In this document: in pieces, positions 18,784 to 28,441 of the stretch
Position numbering within the stretch: the stretch's first letter is position 1
How the letters are laid out: each line of letters starts with the position of its first letter
Origin: Arthrobacter zhaoxinii
GTDB lineage: Bacteria > Actinomycetota > Actinomycetes > Actinomycetales > Micrococcaceae
Direction: 5' to 3'
NCBI RefSeq assembly: GCF_025244925.1
Contig: NZ_CP104275.1
Span: 2,356,001 to 2,420,000, forward strand
DNA length: 64,000 nt
The notes under the pieces: generated by a model
What the model was told of the DNA's origin: nothing
Database searches by the model: none
Seen by the model: only the letters and a program-made list of their open reading frames with translations
Position numbers and translations under genes: made by a program

Positions 18784-19694
18784 GTCTTCATTCTTTCATT
18801 AGGAGAAGCCTCCGGCGCGGGCCGTCGGACCGCCGATGTCGCGCGGGGGCGGTCATTGAGGTCCCGGTGGGATTCTACGTCGATCCACGCGGGATCGGCG
18901 GCAAGCAGCCGGGCGATGGCCGGAGCCTGCACTTCGGCGTGCTCCATCACGAAGTAACCGCCGGCAACCAGCAGGCGGGCAGCGGTGCGGGCGGCGGCCA
19001 GGGGCAGTTCCAGGCCGTCCGCTCCCCCGCCGTACAGGGCCATGGCCGGATCGTGCTCGGCGGCTTCGGGTTCGTTCGGCACAGCCTCTGCAGGAATGTA
19101 CGGCGGATTGGACACCACCACGTCAAAGCTCGCGTTGTGGTCCGCCAGTGCGGTCCGCAGATCCTCCAGGACCAGATGGACACCCAGCGGAGCAAGGTTC
19201 CGTTCCGCCCAGGCGAACGCGAGGGGGCTGAGCTCCACGGCATGCACCTCGGCGTCGGGGACCTCCGAGGCGACCGCGGCCGCAATGGCGCCGGAGCCCG
19301 TACCCAGGTCCGCAACCTTTGCCGGACCCGCGCGGCGGGCGGCATCAATCGCCAGCTGCGCCACCGTTTCGGTCTCGGGCCGGGGCACAAACACCCCGGG
19401 GCCGACGGCCAGTTCCAGGTACCGGAAATGGGCCTTTCCCGTCAGGTGCTGCAGCGGCACCCGGGCGGCCCGCTCGGACACCAGTGTGCTGAACCCCTCG
19501 GGTGCCGGCACATCGGTGAACGCCAGCGCCCGGACCCGTCCGGGGGTCTCCCCCAGCAGATGCGCTGCCAGCAACTCGGCATCCACCCGCGGGGAAGGCA
19601 CGCCGGCGGCGGCGAGTTCCGCCGCCGCCTGTTTCAGCGCTTCGGCCAGGGTGGTGCCGGTGCCGGAACCGGTGGGGCTGCTAGCTTTCGTCAC
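18780..19694 (-). CDS. prmC: Peptide chain release factor N5-glutamine methyltransferase
   Basis: PrmC methylates the Gln of the GGQ motif in release factors, and it lies directly after prfA. The protein has an N-terminal helical domain, PRPETET before the catalytic domain, the SAM-binding [12 protein letters not shown] and the diagnostic NPPY in VVSNPPYIP. Two starts are possible: the GTG at 19694 overlapping prfA by 14 bases (used here, 304 residues) or an ATG at 19721. Neither has a strong ribosome-binding site. The C-terminal tail [14 protein letters not shown] is poorly conserved. Confidence 0.92.
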   Translation of the reverse strand: MTKASSPTGSGTGTTLAEALKQAAAELAAAGVPSPRVDAELLAAHLLGETPGRVRALAFTDVPAPEGFSTLVSERAARVPLQHLTGKAHFRYLELAVGPGVFVPRPETETVAQLAIDAARRAGPAKVADLGTGSGAIAAAVASEVPDAEVHAVELSPLAFAWAERNLAPLGVHLVLEDLRTALADHNASFDVVVSNPPYIPAEAVPNEPEAAEHDPAMALYGGGADGLELPLAAARTAARLLVAGGYFVMEHAEVQAPAIARLLAADPAWIDVESHRDLNDRPRATSAVRRPAPEASPNERMKT

Positions 19695-20760
19695 CGATGG
19701 CGTCCAGCCGTGCCTGCTCATCCATTTCGATGGCGGCCTGCACTACTGCCTCGAGCTCGCCGTTCAGGACGGTGTCCAGGTTGTAGGCCTTGTAGCCGGT
19801 GCGGTGGTCCACAATCCGGTTTTCCGGGTAGTTGTAGGTCCGGATCCGCTCGGAACGGTCCATGGTGCGGATCTGCGACTTGCGGATGTCGGAGTTCGCG
19901 GCGTCGATCTTCTCCTGCTCGTGGGCGAGGATGCGGGAACGCAGCACACGCATGGCCGCTTCCCGGTTCTGCAGCTGCGACTTTTCGTTCTGCATGGCCA
20001 CCACAATGCCGGTGGGCAGGTGGGTGATGCGGACGGCCGAGTCGGTGGTGTTGACGGACTGTCCGCCGGGGCCGGAGGAACGGTAGACGTCGATCTTCAG
20101 GTCGTTCTGGCTGATCGCGACCTCTTCCGGCTCGTCCACTTCGGGCAGCACCAGGACGCCGGCAGCCGAAGTGTGGATACGGCCCTGGGACTCGGTGACG
20201 GGAACACGCTGCACGCGGTGCACGCCGCCTTCGTACTTCAGGCGGGCGTAGACGCCTTCGGCCGGGTCATTGGAGTTGCCCTTGATGGCCATGGAAACAT
20301 CCTTGTAGCCGCCCAGGTCGGATTCCGTGGCGGAGATGATTTCCGTACGCCAGCCGCGGTGCTCGGCATAGCGGGTGTACATGCGCAGCAGGTCTCCGGC
20401 GAACAGGGCTGCTTCGTCGCCGCCTTCGCCGCCCTTGACCTCGATGATGACGTCACGGCCGTCATTGGGGTCGCGCGGGATCAGCAGGCGGCGCAGCTTC
20501 TCCTGCGCATCCTCCAGCTGCTCCTTGAGCACGGGCACCTCTGCGGCGAATTCCGGATCCTCGTCGGCCATTTCGGCGGCGGCGGCAAGGTCATCCTCGA
20601 GTCCGTGCCAGCGGTTGTAGGCGTCCACAATCCGGCTGAGTTCGGCGTAGCGCCGTCCCAGCCGCCGGGCCAGGCCCTGGTCCGCGTGCACTGCCGGGTC
20701 GGACAGGCGCAGCTGAAGTTCAGCGTGCTCATCCAACAGGCCCTGAATGGACTCAAACAT
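19681..20760 (-). CDS. prfA: Peptide chain release factor 1
   Basis: RF1 terminates translation at UAA and UAG. The 359-residue protein has the codon-reading tripeptide PVT at 187-189 (PxT type, E. coli PAT) and the peptidyl-transferase GGQ at 232-234 within [23 protein letters not shown] precedes the ATG. It is followed by prmC, which modifies its GGQ, and preceded by rho across a 196-base spacer with an odd direct repeat. Confidence 0.97.
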   Translation of the reverse strand: MFESIQGLLDEHAELQLRLSDPAVHADQGLARRLGRRYAELSRIVDAYNRWHGLEDDLAAAAEMADEDPEFAAEVPVLKEQLEDAQEKLRRLLIPRDPNDGRDVIIEVKGGEGGDEAALFAGDLLRMYTRYAEHRGWRTEIISATESDLGGYKDVSMAIKGNSNDPAEGVYARLKYEGGVHRVQRVPVTESQGRIHTSAAGVLVLPEVDEPEEVAISQNDLKIDVYRSSGPGGQSVNTTDSAVRITHLPTGIVVAMQNEKSQLQNREAAMRVLRSRILAHEQEKIDAANSDIRKSQIRTMDRSERIRTYNYPENRIVDHRTGYKAYNLDTVLNGELEAVVQAAIEMDEQARLDAIGDES

Positions 20761-20778
20761 GTTCTAGATTCCTCTTTC

Positions 20779-20850
20779 GGCTGTGTTTCCCACAAGGCGG
20801 GATTTCCCGTCGAGCCGGGGTTCGGCGTAAGGCTGTGTTTCCCACAAGGC
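20779..20850. repeat. Pair of perfect 20-bp direct repeats in the rho-prfA spacer
   Basis: ggctgtgtttcccacaaggc occurs at 20779-20798 and again at 20831-20850, 52 bases apart. No reading frame is conserved across it. Its role is unknown. Confidence 0.8.
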
Positions 20851-20893
20851 AGTTTATCGGTTTGTGCGCCCGCCGGTTCCCAGGCGTTAACGC

Positions 20894-20949
20894 ACGAGCC
20901 GCCCAGGCGCCCACCCACTGATTCGCGGGAGGGAGCATGAGCGGCTCGT
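20894..20949. repeat. Inverted repeat after rho
   Basis: ACGAGCCGC (20894-20902) and GCGGCTCGT (20941-20949) can pair across a 38-base loop just after the rho stop codon. There is no T tract, so it is not a standard intrinsic terminator. Confidence 0.4.
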
Positions 20950-20956
20950 AGGGCAG

Positions 20957-23182
20957 CTAGTTGTCCTTGGTGCCCAGGGTGGTCTGCTGGACCTGCATCA
21001 GGAACTCGACGTTGGACTGCGTCTCCCGGATCTTGCCGGTGAGCAGTTCCAGCGCCTGCTGGGTGTCCAGACCGGACAGGACCCGGCGCAGCTTCCACAT
21101 GATCTTGACTTCATCCGGGGAGAGCAGGTTCTCTTCGCGGCGGGTACCCGACGCGTTGACATCCACTGCCGGGAAGATGCGCTTGTCCGCCAGGTTGCGG
21201 GACAGGCGCAGTTCCATGTTGCCGGTGCCCTTGAATTCCTCGAAGATGACCTCGTCCATCTTGGACCCGGTCTCCACCAGGGCCGTGGCCAGGATGGTCA
21301 GCGAGCCGCCGTTTTCGATGTTGCGGGCAGCACCGAAGAAACGCTTGGGCGGGTACAGCGCCGACGAGTCGACACCGCCGGAGAGGATACGGCCCGACGC
21401 CGGAGCGGCCAGGTTGTAGGCACGGCCCAGGCGGGTCATGGAGTCAAGCAGCACCACGACGTCGTTGCCCATTTCCACCAGGCGCTTGGCGCGCTCGATG
21501 GCGAGCTCGGCAACCGTGGTGTGGTCATCAGCGGGGCGGTCGAAGGTGGAGGCAATAACCTCACCCTTGACCGTGCGCTGCATGTCCGTGACTTCCTCGG
21601 GACGTTCGTCCACGAGGACCATCATGAGGTGGACCTCGGGGTTGTTGATCGTGATGGCGTTGGCAATCGCCTGCAGGATCAGCGTCTTACCGGCCTTCGG
21701 CGGGGAGACGATCAGGCCGCGCTGGCCCTTGCCGATCGGAGCCACGAGGTCAATGACACGCGGGCCGATCACCTTTGCGGAGGTCTCCAGGCGCAGGCGC
21801 TCGGAGGGGTACAGCGGAACCAGCTTGGAGAACTCCACGCGGTCCTTGTTGTCCTCGGCCGGCTTGCCGTTGACGGAGGTCAGACGGACCAGTGCGTTGA
21901 ACTTCTGGCGCTGGTTTCCGCCCTGGTTTTCACCTTCGCGGGGGGCGCGGATGGCGCCGACGACGGCGTCGCCCTTGCGCAGGTTGTACTTCTTCACCTG
22001 GGCGAGGGAAACGTAGACATCGTTCGGGCCCGGCAGGTAGCCGGAGGTCCGGACGAAGGCGTAGTTCTCCAGGACGTCGAGGATGCCGGCTACGGGCAGC
22101 AGGACGTCGTCGTCAGTGACCTCGACGTCGTCGACCTCGGGGTTCTGGCTGCGGTTGCGGCGGCGCTCGTTACGGTCGCGGAAACGGTCGTTCCGGTCGC
22201 CGCGCTCATTGCGCTCGTTGCGGTTCCGGTTGCGGCGGTTGCGCCCGCGTCCGTTCTCGTCATTGTCATCGCGGTTGTTGTCGCGGTCCCGGTTGTTGTC
22301 CCGGTCGCGGTTTCCGCCGTTGTCGCGGTTGTTGTCGCGGTCGCGGTTGTTGTCGCGGTTGTTCTCGCGGTTTCCGCCGTTGTCACGATTGTTGTCGCGG
22401 TCACGGTTGTTGTCGCGGTTGTTCTCGCGGTTGCCGCCGTTGTCGCGGTCCGAGCGGCTGCGGCGTTCACGGCGTTCGCCGCGCTCGTCGTCGCCCTGAG
22501 AGGTCCGGTTCTCGGAACCGTTGCCTGCGGTGCCGGTGTTCGAAGCGGCGGTGTTCGAAGCACCGTTGTTCGAAGCGGCTTCTTCTGCAGGGGCCTCGGC
22601 GGCAGCGGCGGGGGCCGTGCCGTTGCTGGACTCGCTGGAGTCGCTGCGGCGGTTGCGGCTGCGGCGGTTGCCGCGCTCGCGCTGGCCCTCTTCGCGTCCG
22701 TTGTCTTCGCGTGCCTCGCGGTTCCGGGCCGGAGCCTCAGTGGTTTCCGCGGCGGGAGCGGCAGCGGGTGCCTCGGCTTCGGCTGCGGCAGCCGGAGCGG
22801 AAGTGACGACGCCGTCACTGGCCGCACGGCGGTTGCGGTTGCGGGTACGCGTGGGGCGGGTCGGCTCGGCGGACTGCTCCTCCGGAGCGGCAGCTGCCTT
22901 CTCCGGTGCGGACGCACCCTTGGCTGCGTCGTCGCCGGCCTCGCCGCGGGAACCGCGGACGGGGCGGTCGGCTACTGCGCCGCCGCGCTGGTGATTGGAA
23001 ATTGCCGTCACCAGGTCCTGCTTACGCATACGGGATCCCCCGGTGATGCCGAGCTGGCCGGCAAGCGCCTGGAGCTGCGCGAGCTTAAGGCCTGCAAGGC
23101 CTGCGCTCTTGGATGTGTTCTCGCCGGTTGAACCGGCAGATGCCGAATCCACGCCTGCAGTCAGGCTAGTGGTATCTGTCAC
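20957..23182 (-). CDS. rho: Transcription termination factor Rho with large basic/polar insertion
   Basis: Rho is the hexameric RNA helicase that ends transcription at unstructured C-rich RNA. The 741-residue protein has a Rho N-terminal domain (LAGLKLAQLQALAGQLGI), then about 300 residues of low complexity, then the RNA-binding cold-shock-like domain (GILDVLENYAFVRTSGYL), the P-loop PPKAGKTLILQ, the DERPEEVTDM segment and the Q/R-loop region. The insertion includes 20-residue repeats rich in N, R and D (about 22255-22445). GTG start with GAAGGA upstream. Such insertions are typical of actinobacterial Rho and add RNA binding. The E. coli protein is only about 420 residues. Confidence 0.97.
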   Translation of the reverse strand: MTDTTSLTAGVDSASAGSTGENTSKSAGLAGLKLAQLQALAGQLGITGGSRMRKQDLVTAISNHQRGGAVADRPVRGSRGEAGDDAAKGASAPEKAAAAPEEQSAEPTRPTRTRNRNRRAASDGVVTSAPAAAAEAEAPAAAPAAETTEAPARNREAREDNGREEGQRERGNRRSRNRRSDSSESSNGTAPAAAAEAPAEEAASNNGASNTAASNTGTAGNGSENRTSQGDDERGERRERRSRSDRDNGGNRENNRDNNRDRDNNRDNGGNRENNRDNNRDRDNNRDNGGNRDRDNNRDRDNNRDDNDENGRGRNRRNRNRNERNERGDRNDRFRDRNERRRNRSQNPEVDDVEVTDDDVLLPVAGILDVLENYAFVRTSGYLPGPNDVYVSLAQVKKYNLRKGDAVVGAIRAPREGENQGGNQRQKFNALVRLTSVNGKPAEDNKDRVEFSKLVPLYPSERLRLETSAKVIGPRVIDLVAPIGKGQRGLIVSPPKAGKTLILQAIANAITINNPEVHLMMVLVDERPEEVTDMQRTVKGEVIASTFDRPADDHTTVAELAIERAKRLVEMGNDVVVLLDSMTRLGRAYNLAAPASGRILSGGVDSSALYPPKRFFGAARNIENGGSLTILATALVETGSKMDEVIFEEFKGTGNMELRLSRNLADKRIFPAVDVNASGTRREENLLSPDEVKIMWKLRRVLSGLDTQQALELLTGKIRETQSNVEFLMQVQQTTLGTKDN
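22255..22445 (-). repeat. 60-bp coding tandem repeat inside rho
   Basis: Roughly three copies of a 60-bp unit encode a 20-residue motif built from NNRD, DNGGNRE and NRDRD blocks. The DNA copies are nearly identical at the nucleotide level, which suggests recent expansion by slippage or recombination. Confidence 0.8.
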
Positions 23183-23575
23183 GAAGGATCCTTCCCCCTC
23201 GTCGGGCGGTCCGGCGCAATGCCGGCCGCGGTGATTGGCCCTGGCCCCAAAGATCAGACATTAGGTCAGGGTTCGCTTGGCTACCGGTCCGATGACCGGA
23301 GAAAGGCGAATCTGCTGGGTGCCTTGTTAAGAAGAATCTCCGCAGAGTCTGGTCAGCTTCGCTGCCGAACATGCGTTATTCAAGCGGGACACGCCGCTTC
23401 TTGGCGGTTCCTTGAAGGCTGCACCGAAGACTGTGCCTCCGCGGGTGGGCGATTGAATCAACGAAGATCACCGCAAGACGGGTGTAGTCACACCTGACGG
23501 CGGCAAAGTGTTTTCAACGAAAGCCCGGGGCGGCCCAAAATGGACGGCTACCTGCGGGAGCACAAAACGGGAAAA
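23183..23575 (-). promoter_or_regulatory. Leader/promoter region of rho
   Basis: These 393 bases between thrB and rho hold no credible gene. They include a small hairpin (CCGGTC/GACCGG at about 23284-23299), a dyad GGTGT-AGTC-ACACC at 23481-23494 and a minus-strand TTGAAA near 23511. A long leader would fit the autoregulation known for rho genes, but no promoter pair could be fixed. Confidence 0.35.
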
Positions 23576-24556
23576 TTACCGCTGGTGCCCTTCCACTCTA
23601 GCACCATCTCGCTCCACGCCAAGCCGCAGAACGCGCCAGTTTTCAGCCGATCCCGCCGCCTGCAGCTGTTCGGTCATGGCCTCTTCCGCGTCCCGTGCGG
23701 CATCCTCGCCGTCGGCAAGGCACAGCACGGTGGGACCGGCACCGGAAATCACGGCAGCGAAGCCGTCCGACCGCAGCGACTGCAGCAGCCGTGCACTGGG
23801 CAGCATCGCGGGGGCACGGAAATCCTGATGCAGCGCATCCCGGGTTCCCTCAAGCAGCAGGGACGGATCCGCGGTCAAAGCATGGATCAGCAGCGCGGCA
23901 CGTCCCGCATTGGCTGCGGCGGTCCGGTGCGCCACCGTGGCGGGCAGCAGGCCGCGGGCACTCTCGGTGGACAGCTCGACGTCGGGTATCGCGACGACGG
24001 GGACCACGCTTGGGTGCACGGCAGCCCGTACCGACCGGAACACGCCGTCGGTCTCCCAGGAAATGGCAAGGTCGCCGGCAAGGGCGGGTGCCACGTTGTC
24101 CGGGTGTCCTTCAAGGGCCGAGCAGCTGTGCAGCAGACCGGCGGCATCGAGCCGTGCTTCGGCCGGCAGCAGGGAATTTGCCGCCAGCACGCCCGAGACA
24201 ATGGCAGAGGCCGAGGAACCCAGACCGCGGCCGTGCGGAATGGCGTTCTCAGCGCTCAGGTGCAGGCCCTGGATGCCGTACCCCGCGTTGTTCAGGGTCC
24301 CGAGCAGAGTCCGGACCACCAGGTGCGAGGAATCCAGCGGAACGCTTCCCGCACCCTCCCCCGCCACCTCGACGAAGATGCCCTCGTTCTCGGAGGTACG
24401 CACCCGCACCGTGTCATACAGCGTGACGGCGAGGCCGAGGGAGTCGAAGCCCGGGCCGAGGTTGGCACTTGTTGCGGGCACGGACACAGTCACGTCCTGG
24501 CCCGGTGCCAGGGTCCGGGGAGCGGTGCGCGGGCCGCCGGCCACCTGCATAACCAT
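23576..24556 (-). CDS. thrB: Homoserine kinase
   Basis: ThrB phosphorylates homoserine, the step between Hom and ThrC. The 326-residue GHMP kinase has VPATSANLGPGFDSLGLA at the N-terminus and the ATP-binding loop IPHGRGLGSSASA around residue 105. Its ATG lies four bases after the thrC stop, with a second in-frame ATG two codons on. It is last of the hom-thrC-thrB group. Confidence 0.95.
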   Translation of the reverse strand: MVMQVAGGPRTAPRTLAPGQDVTVSVPATSANLGPGFDSLGLAVTLYDTVRVRTSENEGIFVEVAGEGAGSVPLDSSHLVVRTLLGTLNNAGYGIQGLHLSAENAIPHGRGLGSSASAIVSGVLAANSLLPAEARLDAAGLLHSCSALEGHPDNVAPALAGDLAISWETDGVFRSVRAAVHPSVVPVVAIPDVELSTESARGLLPATVAHRTAAANAGRAALLIHALTADPSLLLEGTRDALHQDFRAPAMLPSARLLQSLRSDGFAAVISGAGPTVLCLADGEDAARDAEEAMTEQLQAAGSAENWRVLRLGVERDGARVEGHQR

Positions 24557-24559
24557 GCC

Positions 24560-25687
24560 CTACTTGCCGGATCCGGCGGACGGTGCCGCTTCCAGGCCCA
24601 GCGCTGCCGCGACGCTGACAACGTCGAAGTCCACCTTGGTGGGTTCGACGTCGGAGCCGTCGGCGGTGCGCAGTGCCCACTGCGGGTCCTTGAGGCCGTG
24701 GCCGGTGACGGTGATGACGATGGTCTTGCCGGCCGGAACTTCCCCGGCGGCATGCTTCTTGAGCAGCCCGGCCACACCGGCGGCGGAGGCCGGTTCCACA
24801 AAGACGCCTTCGCGGGCGGAGAGCCAGCGGTGTGCGTCGAGGATTTCCGTGTCCGTGACGGCTTCGATCAGGCCGCCGGATTCATCGCGGGCGGCAATGG
24901 CCTGATCCCAGGAGGCAGGGTTGCCGATGCGGATGGCCGTGGCAATGGTGTCCGGATCGGTGACCGGGTGTCCCTTCACCAGCGGCGAGGCGCCTTCTGC
25001 CTGGAAGCCCCACATGTGCGGGGTCTTGGTGGCTACGGGGGCCAGTTCCTCGCCGGCCACGTTGGTCCAGGGCTTCGCGTATTCGGAGTAGCCCTTCCAG
25101 TACGCGGTGATGTTTCCGGCGTTGCCGACGGGCAGCACATGGTAGTCGGGGGCGTCGCCGAGGTAATCCACCACTTCGAAGGACGCCGTCTTCTGGCCTT
25201 CGATGCGTGCGGGGTTCACCGAGTTCACGAGGAACACCGGGTACGCTTCGGCAAGCTTGCGGGCCACTTCCAGGCAGTTGTCGAAGTTGCCGCGCACCTG
25301 GAGCAGCTGCGCCCCGTGGGCGATGGCCTGGCTGAGCTTGCCCATGGAGATCTTGCCGTCCGGCACGAGCACCGCACAGGTGATGCCCGCCTGCGTGGCG
25401 TAGGCGGCGGCCGAGGCGCTGGTGTTGCCGGTGGACGCGCAGACCACTGCCTTGGCACCGGATTCGACGGCGGCGGTCATGGCCATGGTCATCCCGCGGT
25501 CCTTGAAGGAGCCGGTGGGGTTCATGCCTTCGACCTTGAGGTAAACCTCGGAGCCGGTCAGCTCGGACAGCGCCTTGGCCCGGACCAGCGGCGTGCCGCC
25601 CTCACCAAGGGTAATGACCTCGGTGCTGTCGGTGACCGGAAGACGGTCGGCGTATTCGCGGATAACGCCGCGCCATTGGTGAGCCAC
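24560..25687 (-). CDS. thrC: Threonine synthase
   Basis: ThrC is a PLP enzyme converting O-phosphohomoserine to threonine. The 375-residue protein has the PLP lysine at about residue 62 in [12 protein letters not shown], the phosphate-binding [16 protein letters not shown] and the [16 protein letters not shown] segment. It is of the shorter, actinobacterial type. It starts a few bases after the hom stop codon, in an operon with hom and thrB. Confidence 0.96.
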   Translation of the reverse strand: MAHQWRGVIREYADRLPVTDSTEVITLGEGGTPLVRAKALSELTGSEVYLKVEGMNPTGSFKDRGMTMAMTAAVESGAKAVVCASTGNTSASAAAYATQAGITCAVLVPDGKISMGKLSQAIAHGAQLLQVRGNFDNCLEVARKLAEAYPVFLVNSVNPARIEGQKTASFEVVDYLGDAPDYHVLPVGNAGNITAYWKGYSEYAKPWTNVAGEELAPVATKTPHMWGFQAEGASPLVKGHPVTDPDTIATAIRIGNPASWDQAIAARDESGGLIEAVTDTEILDAHRWLSAREGVFVEPASAAGVAGLLKKHAAGEVPAGKTIVITVTGHGLKDPQWALRTADGSDVEPTKVDFDVVSVAAALGLEAAPSAGSGK

Positions 25688-25690
25688 GGC

Positions 25691-26986
25691 TCAGACTCCT
25701 TCTACCCGCATAACGGATTTGACATTCTTGATGACGTCCAGGCCCTTGATGGCCTCGACGGTTGCCGCGAGGGCGGCTTCGGGGGCACGGTGCGTAACGA
25801 AGCGCAGTTCGGCACTGCTGCCTTCACCGTGGATGGTCTGGCGCATGGTTTCGATGGACACGCCGTGTTCGGCGAACACGCGGGCGACGGCGGCCAGGAC
25901 ACCGGGCTGGTCCGCAACATCCAGGCCGATCGAGTAGCTGGTGGTGACCTTCTCCAGCGGCAGCGCGGGCAGGGAGCCGCTGGGCCGGCCGGCGGGAACG
26001 GGTCCGCCGAGCACAAGCCGCCGGGCTGCGGTCACAACGTCGCCCATAACGGCCGAGGCCGTGGGGGCCCCGCCTGCGCCCTGGCCGTAGAACATCAGTT
26101 CGCCGGCATTTTCGGCCTCGACGAACACGGCGTTGAAGGCCCCGTGCACGGCTGCCAGCGGATGCCGGCGCGGCAGCAGGGTGGGATGCACGCGGACGCT
26201 GACGCCTTCGCTTCCGTCGGTGTCCGGGGACTTTTCGGCAATGGCCAGCAGCTTGATGACGAAGCCCGCCTCCTGGGCGGCTTTGATGTCCTCGGCGGTG
26301 ACGGAGCTGATGCCTTCGCAGGACACGGCCGAGAGGTCGAAGCCGGTGTGGAACGCCAGGGAAGCGAGGATGGCGCCCTTGGCCGCGGCGTCGTGCCCTT
26401 CGACGTCGGCGGTGGGATCCGCTTCGGCGTAGCCGAGGCGCTGGGCCTCGGCGAGGGCGTCGGCGAACTGGGCGCCGGTGGAGTCCATGGCGTCGAGGAT
26501 GTAGTTGGTGGTGCCGTTGACGATGCCCATGACCTTGGTGATCCGGTCTCCGGCGAGGCTGTCCCGGATGGGGCGCAGGATCGGGATCGCCCCGGCCACG
26601 GCCGCTTCATAGGAGAGCTGGACGCCCGCGGCGTCGGCCTTTTCGTACAGGGCAGCACCGTCCGCGGCGAGCAGGGCCTTGTTGCCGGTGACGACGGCGG
26701 CTCCCGAGCCCAGGGCGTGCAGGATCAGGGTGCGGGCCGGCTCCAGGCCGCCCATCAGCTCAATCACGATGTCCGCGTCCGCCACGAGGGCCTCGGCATC
26801 CGTGGTGAACAGTTCCGCCGGCAGGTCCACGTCGCGGGGAGCATCAACGTTGCGCACCGCGATGCCGGACAGCTCCAGCCGCGCCCCGAGGCGGGCGGTG
26901 AGGTCCGCGGCGTCGTCAACGAGGATCCGGGCTACCTGCGAACCCACGTTTCCGCACCCCAGCAGGGCTACTTTCAGGGTCTTCAT
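25691..26986 (-). CDS. hom: Homoserine dehydrogenase
   Basis: Hom reduces aspartate semialdehyde to homoserine. The 431-residue monofunctional protein has the NAD(P)-binding VALLGCGNVGSQVARIL at the N-terminus, the catalytic region YEAAVAGAIPILRPI and GIVNGTTNYIL, and a C-terminal ACT domain (LDVADQPGVLAAVARVFAEHG) that usually gives threonine feedback inhibition. The ATG at 26986 is chosen from the MKTLKVALLG start; an in-frame start at 27061 would overlap lysA. Confidence 0.96.
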   Translation of the reverse strand: MKTLKVALLGCGNVGSQVARILVDDAADLTARLGARLELSGIAVRNVDAPRDVDLPAELFTTDAEALVADADIVIELMGGLEPARTLILHALGSGAAVVTGNKALLAADGAALYEKADAAGVQLSYEAAVAGAIPILRPIRDSLAGDRITKVMGIVNGTTNYILDAMDSTGAQFADALAEAQRLGYAEADPTADVEGHDAAAKGAILASLAFHTGFDLSAVSCEGISSVTAEDIKAAQEAGFVIKLLAIAEKSPDTDGSEGVSVRVHPTLLPRRHPLAAVHGAFNAVFVEAENAGELMFYGQGAGGAPTASAVMGDVVTAARRLVLGGPVPAGRPSGSLPALPLEKVTTSYSIGLDVADQPGVLAAVARVFAEHGVSIETMRQTIHGEGSSAELRFVTHRAPEAALAATVEAIKGLDVIKNVKSVMRVEGV

Positions 26987-27011
26987 ATGTTGTGCCAACT
27001 CCTTGCAGAGG

Positions 27012-28436
27012 TTAGGAAACGTCGCGTGCCAACAGGTCGTCTTCGGTCTCGCCGCGCACAATCAGCCGCGCGGCGCCGTCCCGCACGGCCACTACGGGCG
27101 GGCGGGTCAGGTAGTTGTAGTTGCTGGACAGGACCCAGCAGTACGCACCGGTTCCCGGAACGGCCAGCAGGTCCGAAGCAGTGACGTCACCGGGCAGGTA
27201 GGCGTCACGGACCACTATGTCGCCGCTTTCGCAGTGTTTGCCAACCACCCGCGAAATAACCGCGTCATTTTCGGACGTCCGCGAGGCCAGCACCGCGGAG
27301 TAATCCGCGCCGTACAGCACGGGGCGGGCGTTGTCACTCATTCCGCCGTCCACGCTGACATACCGCCGCGGGGAGGTGCCGCCGTCGGGCGTATCCACCC
27401 GCACGGTCTTGGTGGTGCCGGCGCGGTAGAGGGTGAAGGTGCTCGGGCCCGCGATGGCCCGTCCCGGTTCAATGGAGATCCGCGGCACGGCCAGGCCCAG
27501 TTCGCTGCAGGTGCTGCCGACGACGGCGGCCATTGCGTTCGCGATCTCGGCGGCCGGGCGCGGCGCGTCGGCCTCGGTGTAGGCAATGCCGTAGCCGCCG
27601 CCGAGGTCCAGTTCGGCCAGTTCCACGCCGCACCCCTGCTTCACCTCGGCCAGGAAGCCGAGCAGCCGCCGGGCGGCGAGCTCAAAGCCGGCCGATTCGA
27701 AGATCTGCGAACCGATGTGGCAGTGCACGCCCACCAGGTTCACGCCGTCGTGCTTGAGTGCCGTCTCCACTGCAGCCATGGCCGGGGACATGCCGTCCAG
27801 GTCCGGGTCAGCAACCATGGAGAGGCCGAACTTCTGGTCCTCATGGGCGGTGGCAATGAACTCGTGGGTGGAGGCGTGCACGCCAGGGGTCAGCCGTAGC
27901 ATCACGTTGGCCCGCTCACCGCGGGAGGCAGCCAGGTCCCCCAGCATTTCCAGCTCACCGAGGCTGTCCACCACAATCCGGCCCAGCTCCATGTCGAGGG
28001 CACGGGTCAGTTCGGCTCGGGACTTGTTGTTGCCGTGCAGGCCGAGCTGGCTTCCGTGCAGTCCGGCGCGGCGGGCCACCGCCAGTTCCCCACCGGAGCA
28101 GGTATCCAGGCGCAGCCCCTCGGAGGACACCCAGCGTGCCACTTCGGTGCAGAGGAAGGACTTTCCGGCGTAGTAGACGTCCGCTCCGCCGCACAGCCCG
28201 GCGAATGCGGCGTCAAAGGAGTCCTTGAAGTCGCGGGCACGGGCCCGGAAGTCGGTTTCGGACATCACGAACACGGGGGTGCCGAATTCCTCGGCGATCC
28301 GGGACACGGGGATGCCGGAGATTTCCAGCTCTCCGCCGGCGCCGCGCGCCACATCCTGCGCCCACAGCTGCGGGCGCAGGGCGTTGGTGTCCTCGGGGTG
28401 GCTCAGCCACTGCGGAGCCAGGGGTGAAGCAGTCAT
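27012..28436 (-). CDS. lysA: Diaminopimelate decarboxylase
   Basis: LysA decarboxylates meso-diaminopimelate to lysine. The 474-residue fold-III PLP enzyme shows the PLP lysine in VYYAGKSFLC, the HCHIGSQIFES loop, the glycine-rich phosphate site LDLGGGYGIAY and the CESGD motif contributed to the partner active site. The ATG at 28436 lies five bases after the argS stop; a longer in-frame start inside argS is rejected. The genes argS-lysA-hom-thrCB are arranged as one transcript, joining arginyl-tRNA synthesis with aspartate-family amino acids, a conserved actinobacterial order. Confidence 0.95.
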   Translation of the reverse strand: MTASPLAPQWLSHPEDTNALRPQLWAQDVARGAGGELEISGIPVSRIAEEFGTPVFVMSETDFRARARDFKDSFDAAFAGLCGGADVYYAGKSFLCTEVARWVSSEGLRLDTCSGGELAVARRAGLHGSQLGLHGNNKSRAELTRALDMELGRIVVDSLGELEMLGDLAASRGERANVMLRLTPGVHASTHEFIATAHEDQKFGLSMVADPDLDGMSPAMAAVETALKHDGVNLVGVHCHIGSQIFESAGFELAARRLLGFLAEVKQGCGVELAELDLGGGYGIAYTEADAPRPAAEIANAMAAVVGSTCSELGLAVPRISIEPGRAIAGPSTFTLYRAGTTKTVRVDTPDGGTSPRRYVSVDGGMSDNARPVLYGADYSAVLASRTSENDAVISRVVGKHCESGDIVVRDAYLPGDVTASDLLAVPGTGAYCWVLSSNYNYLTRPPVVAVRDGAARLIVRGETEDDLLARDVS

Positions 28437-28441
28437 GAAAA

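Noticed and set aside
22255..22445. Tandem repeats suggestive of a CRISPR array
   Set aside because: Units are contiguous without spacers, lie inside a conserved coding frame, and encode low-complexity protein.
21521..23131. A Val/Ala-rich frame opposite rho
   Set aside because: It is the complement of the Asn/Arg/Asp repeat and repeats with the same period, so it is a shadow, not a gene.
23540..27184. A 1214-residue open frame antisense to hom-thrC-thrB
   Set aside because: It mirrors confident genes on the other strand and arises from G/C third-position bias; its translation is Gly/Arg/His-rich with no domains.
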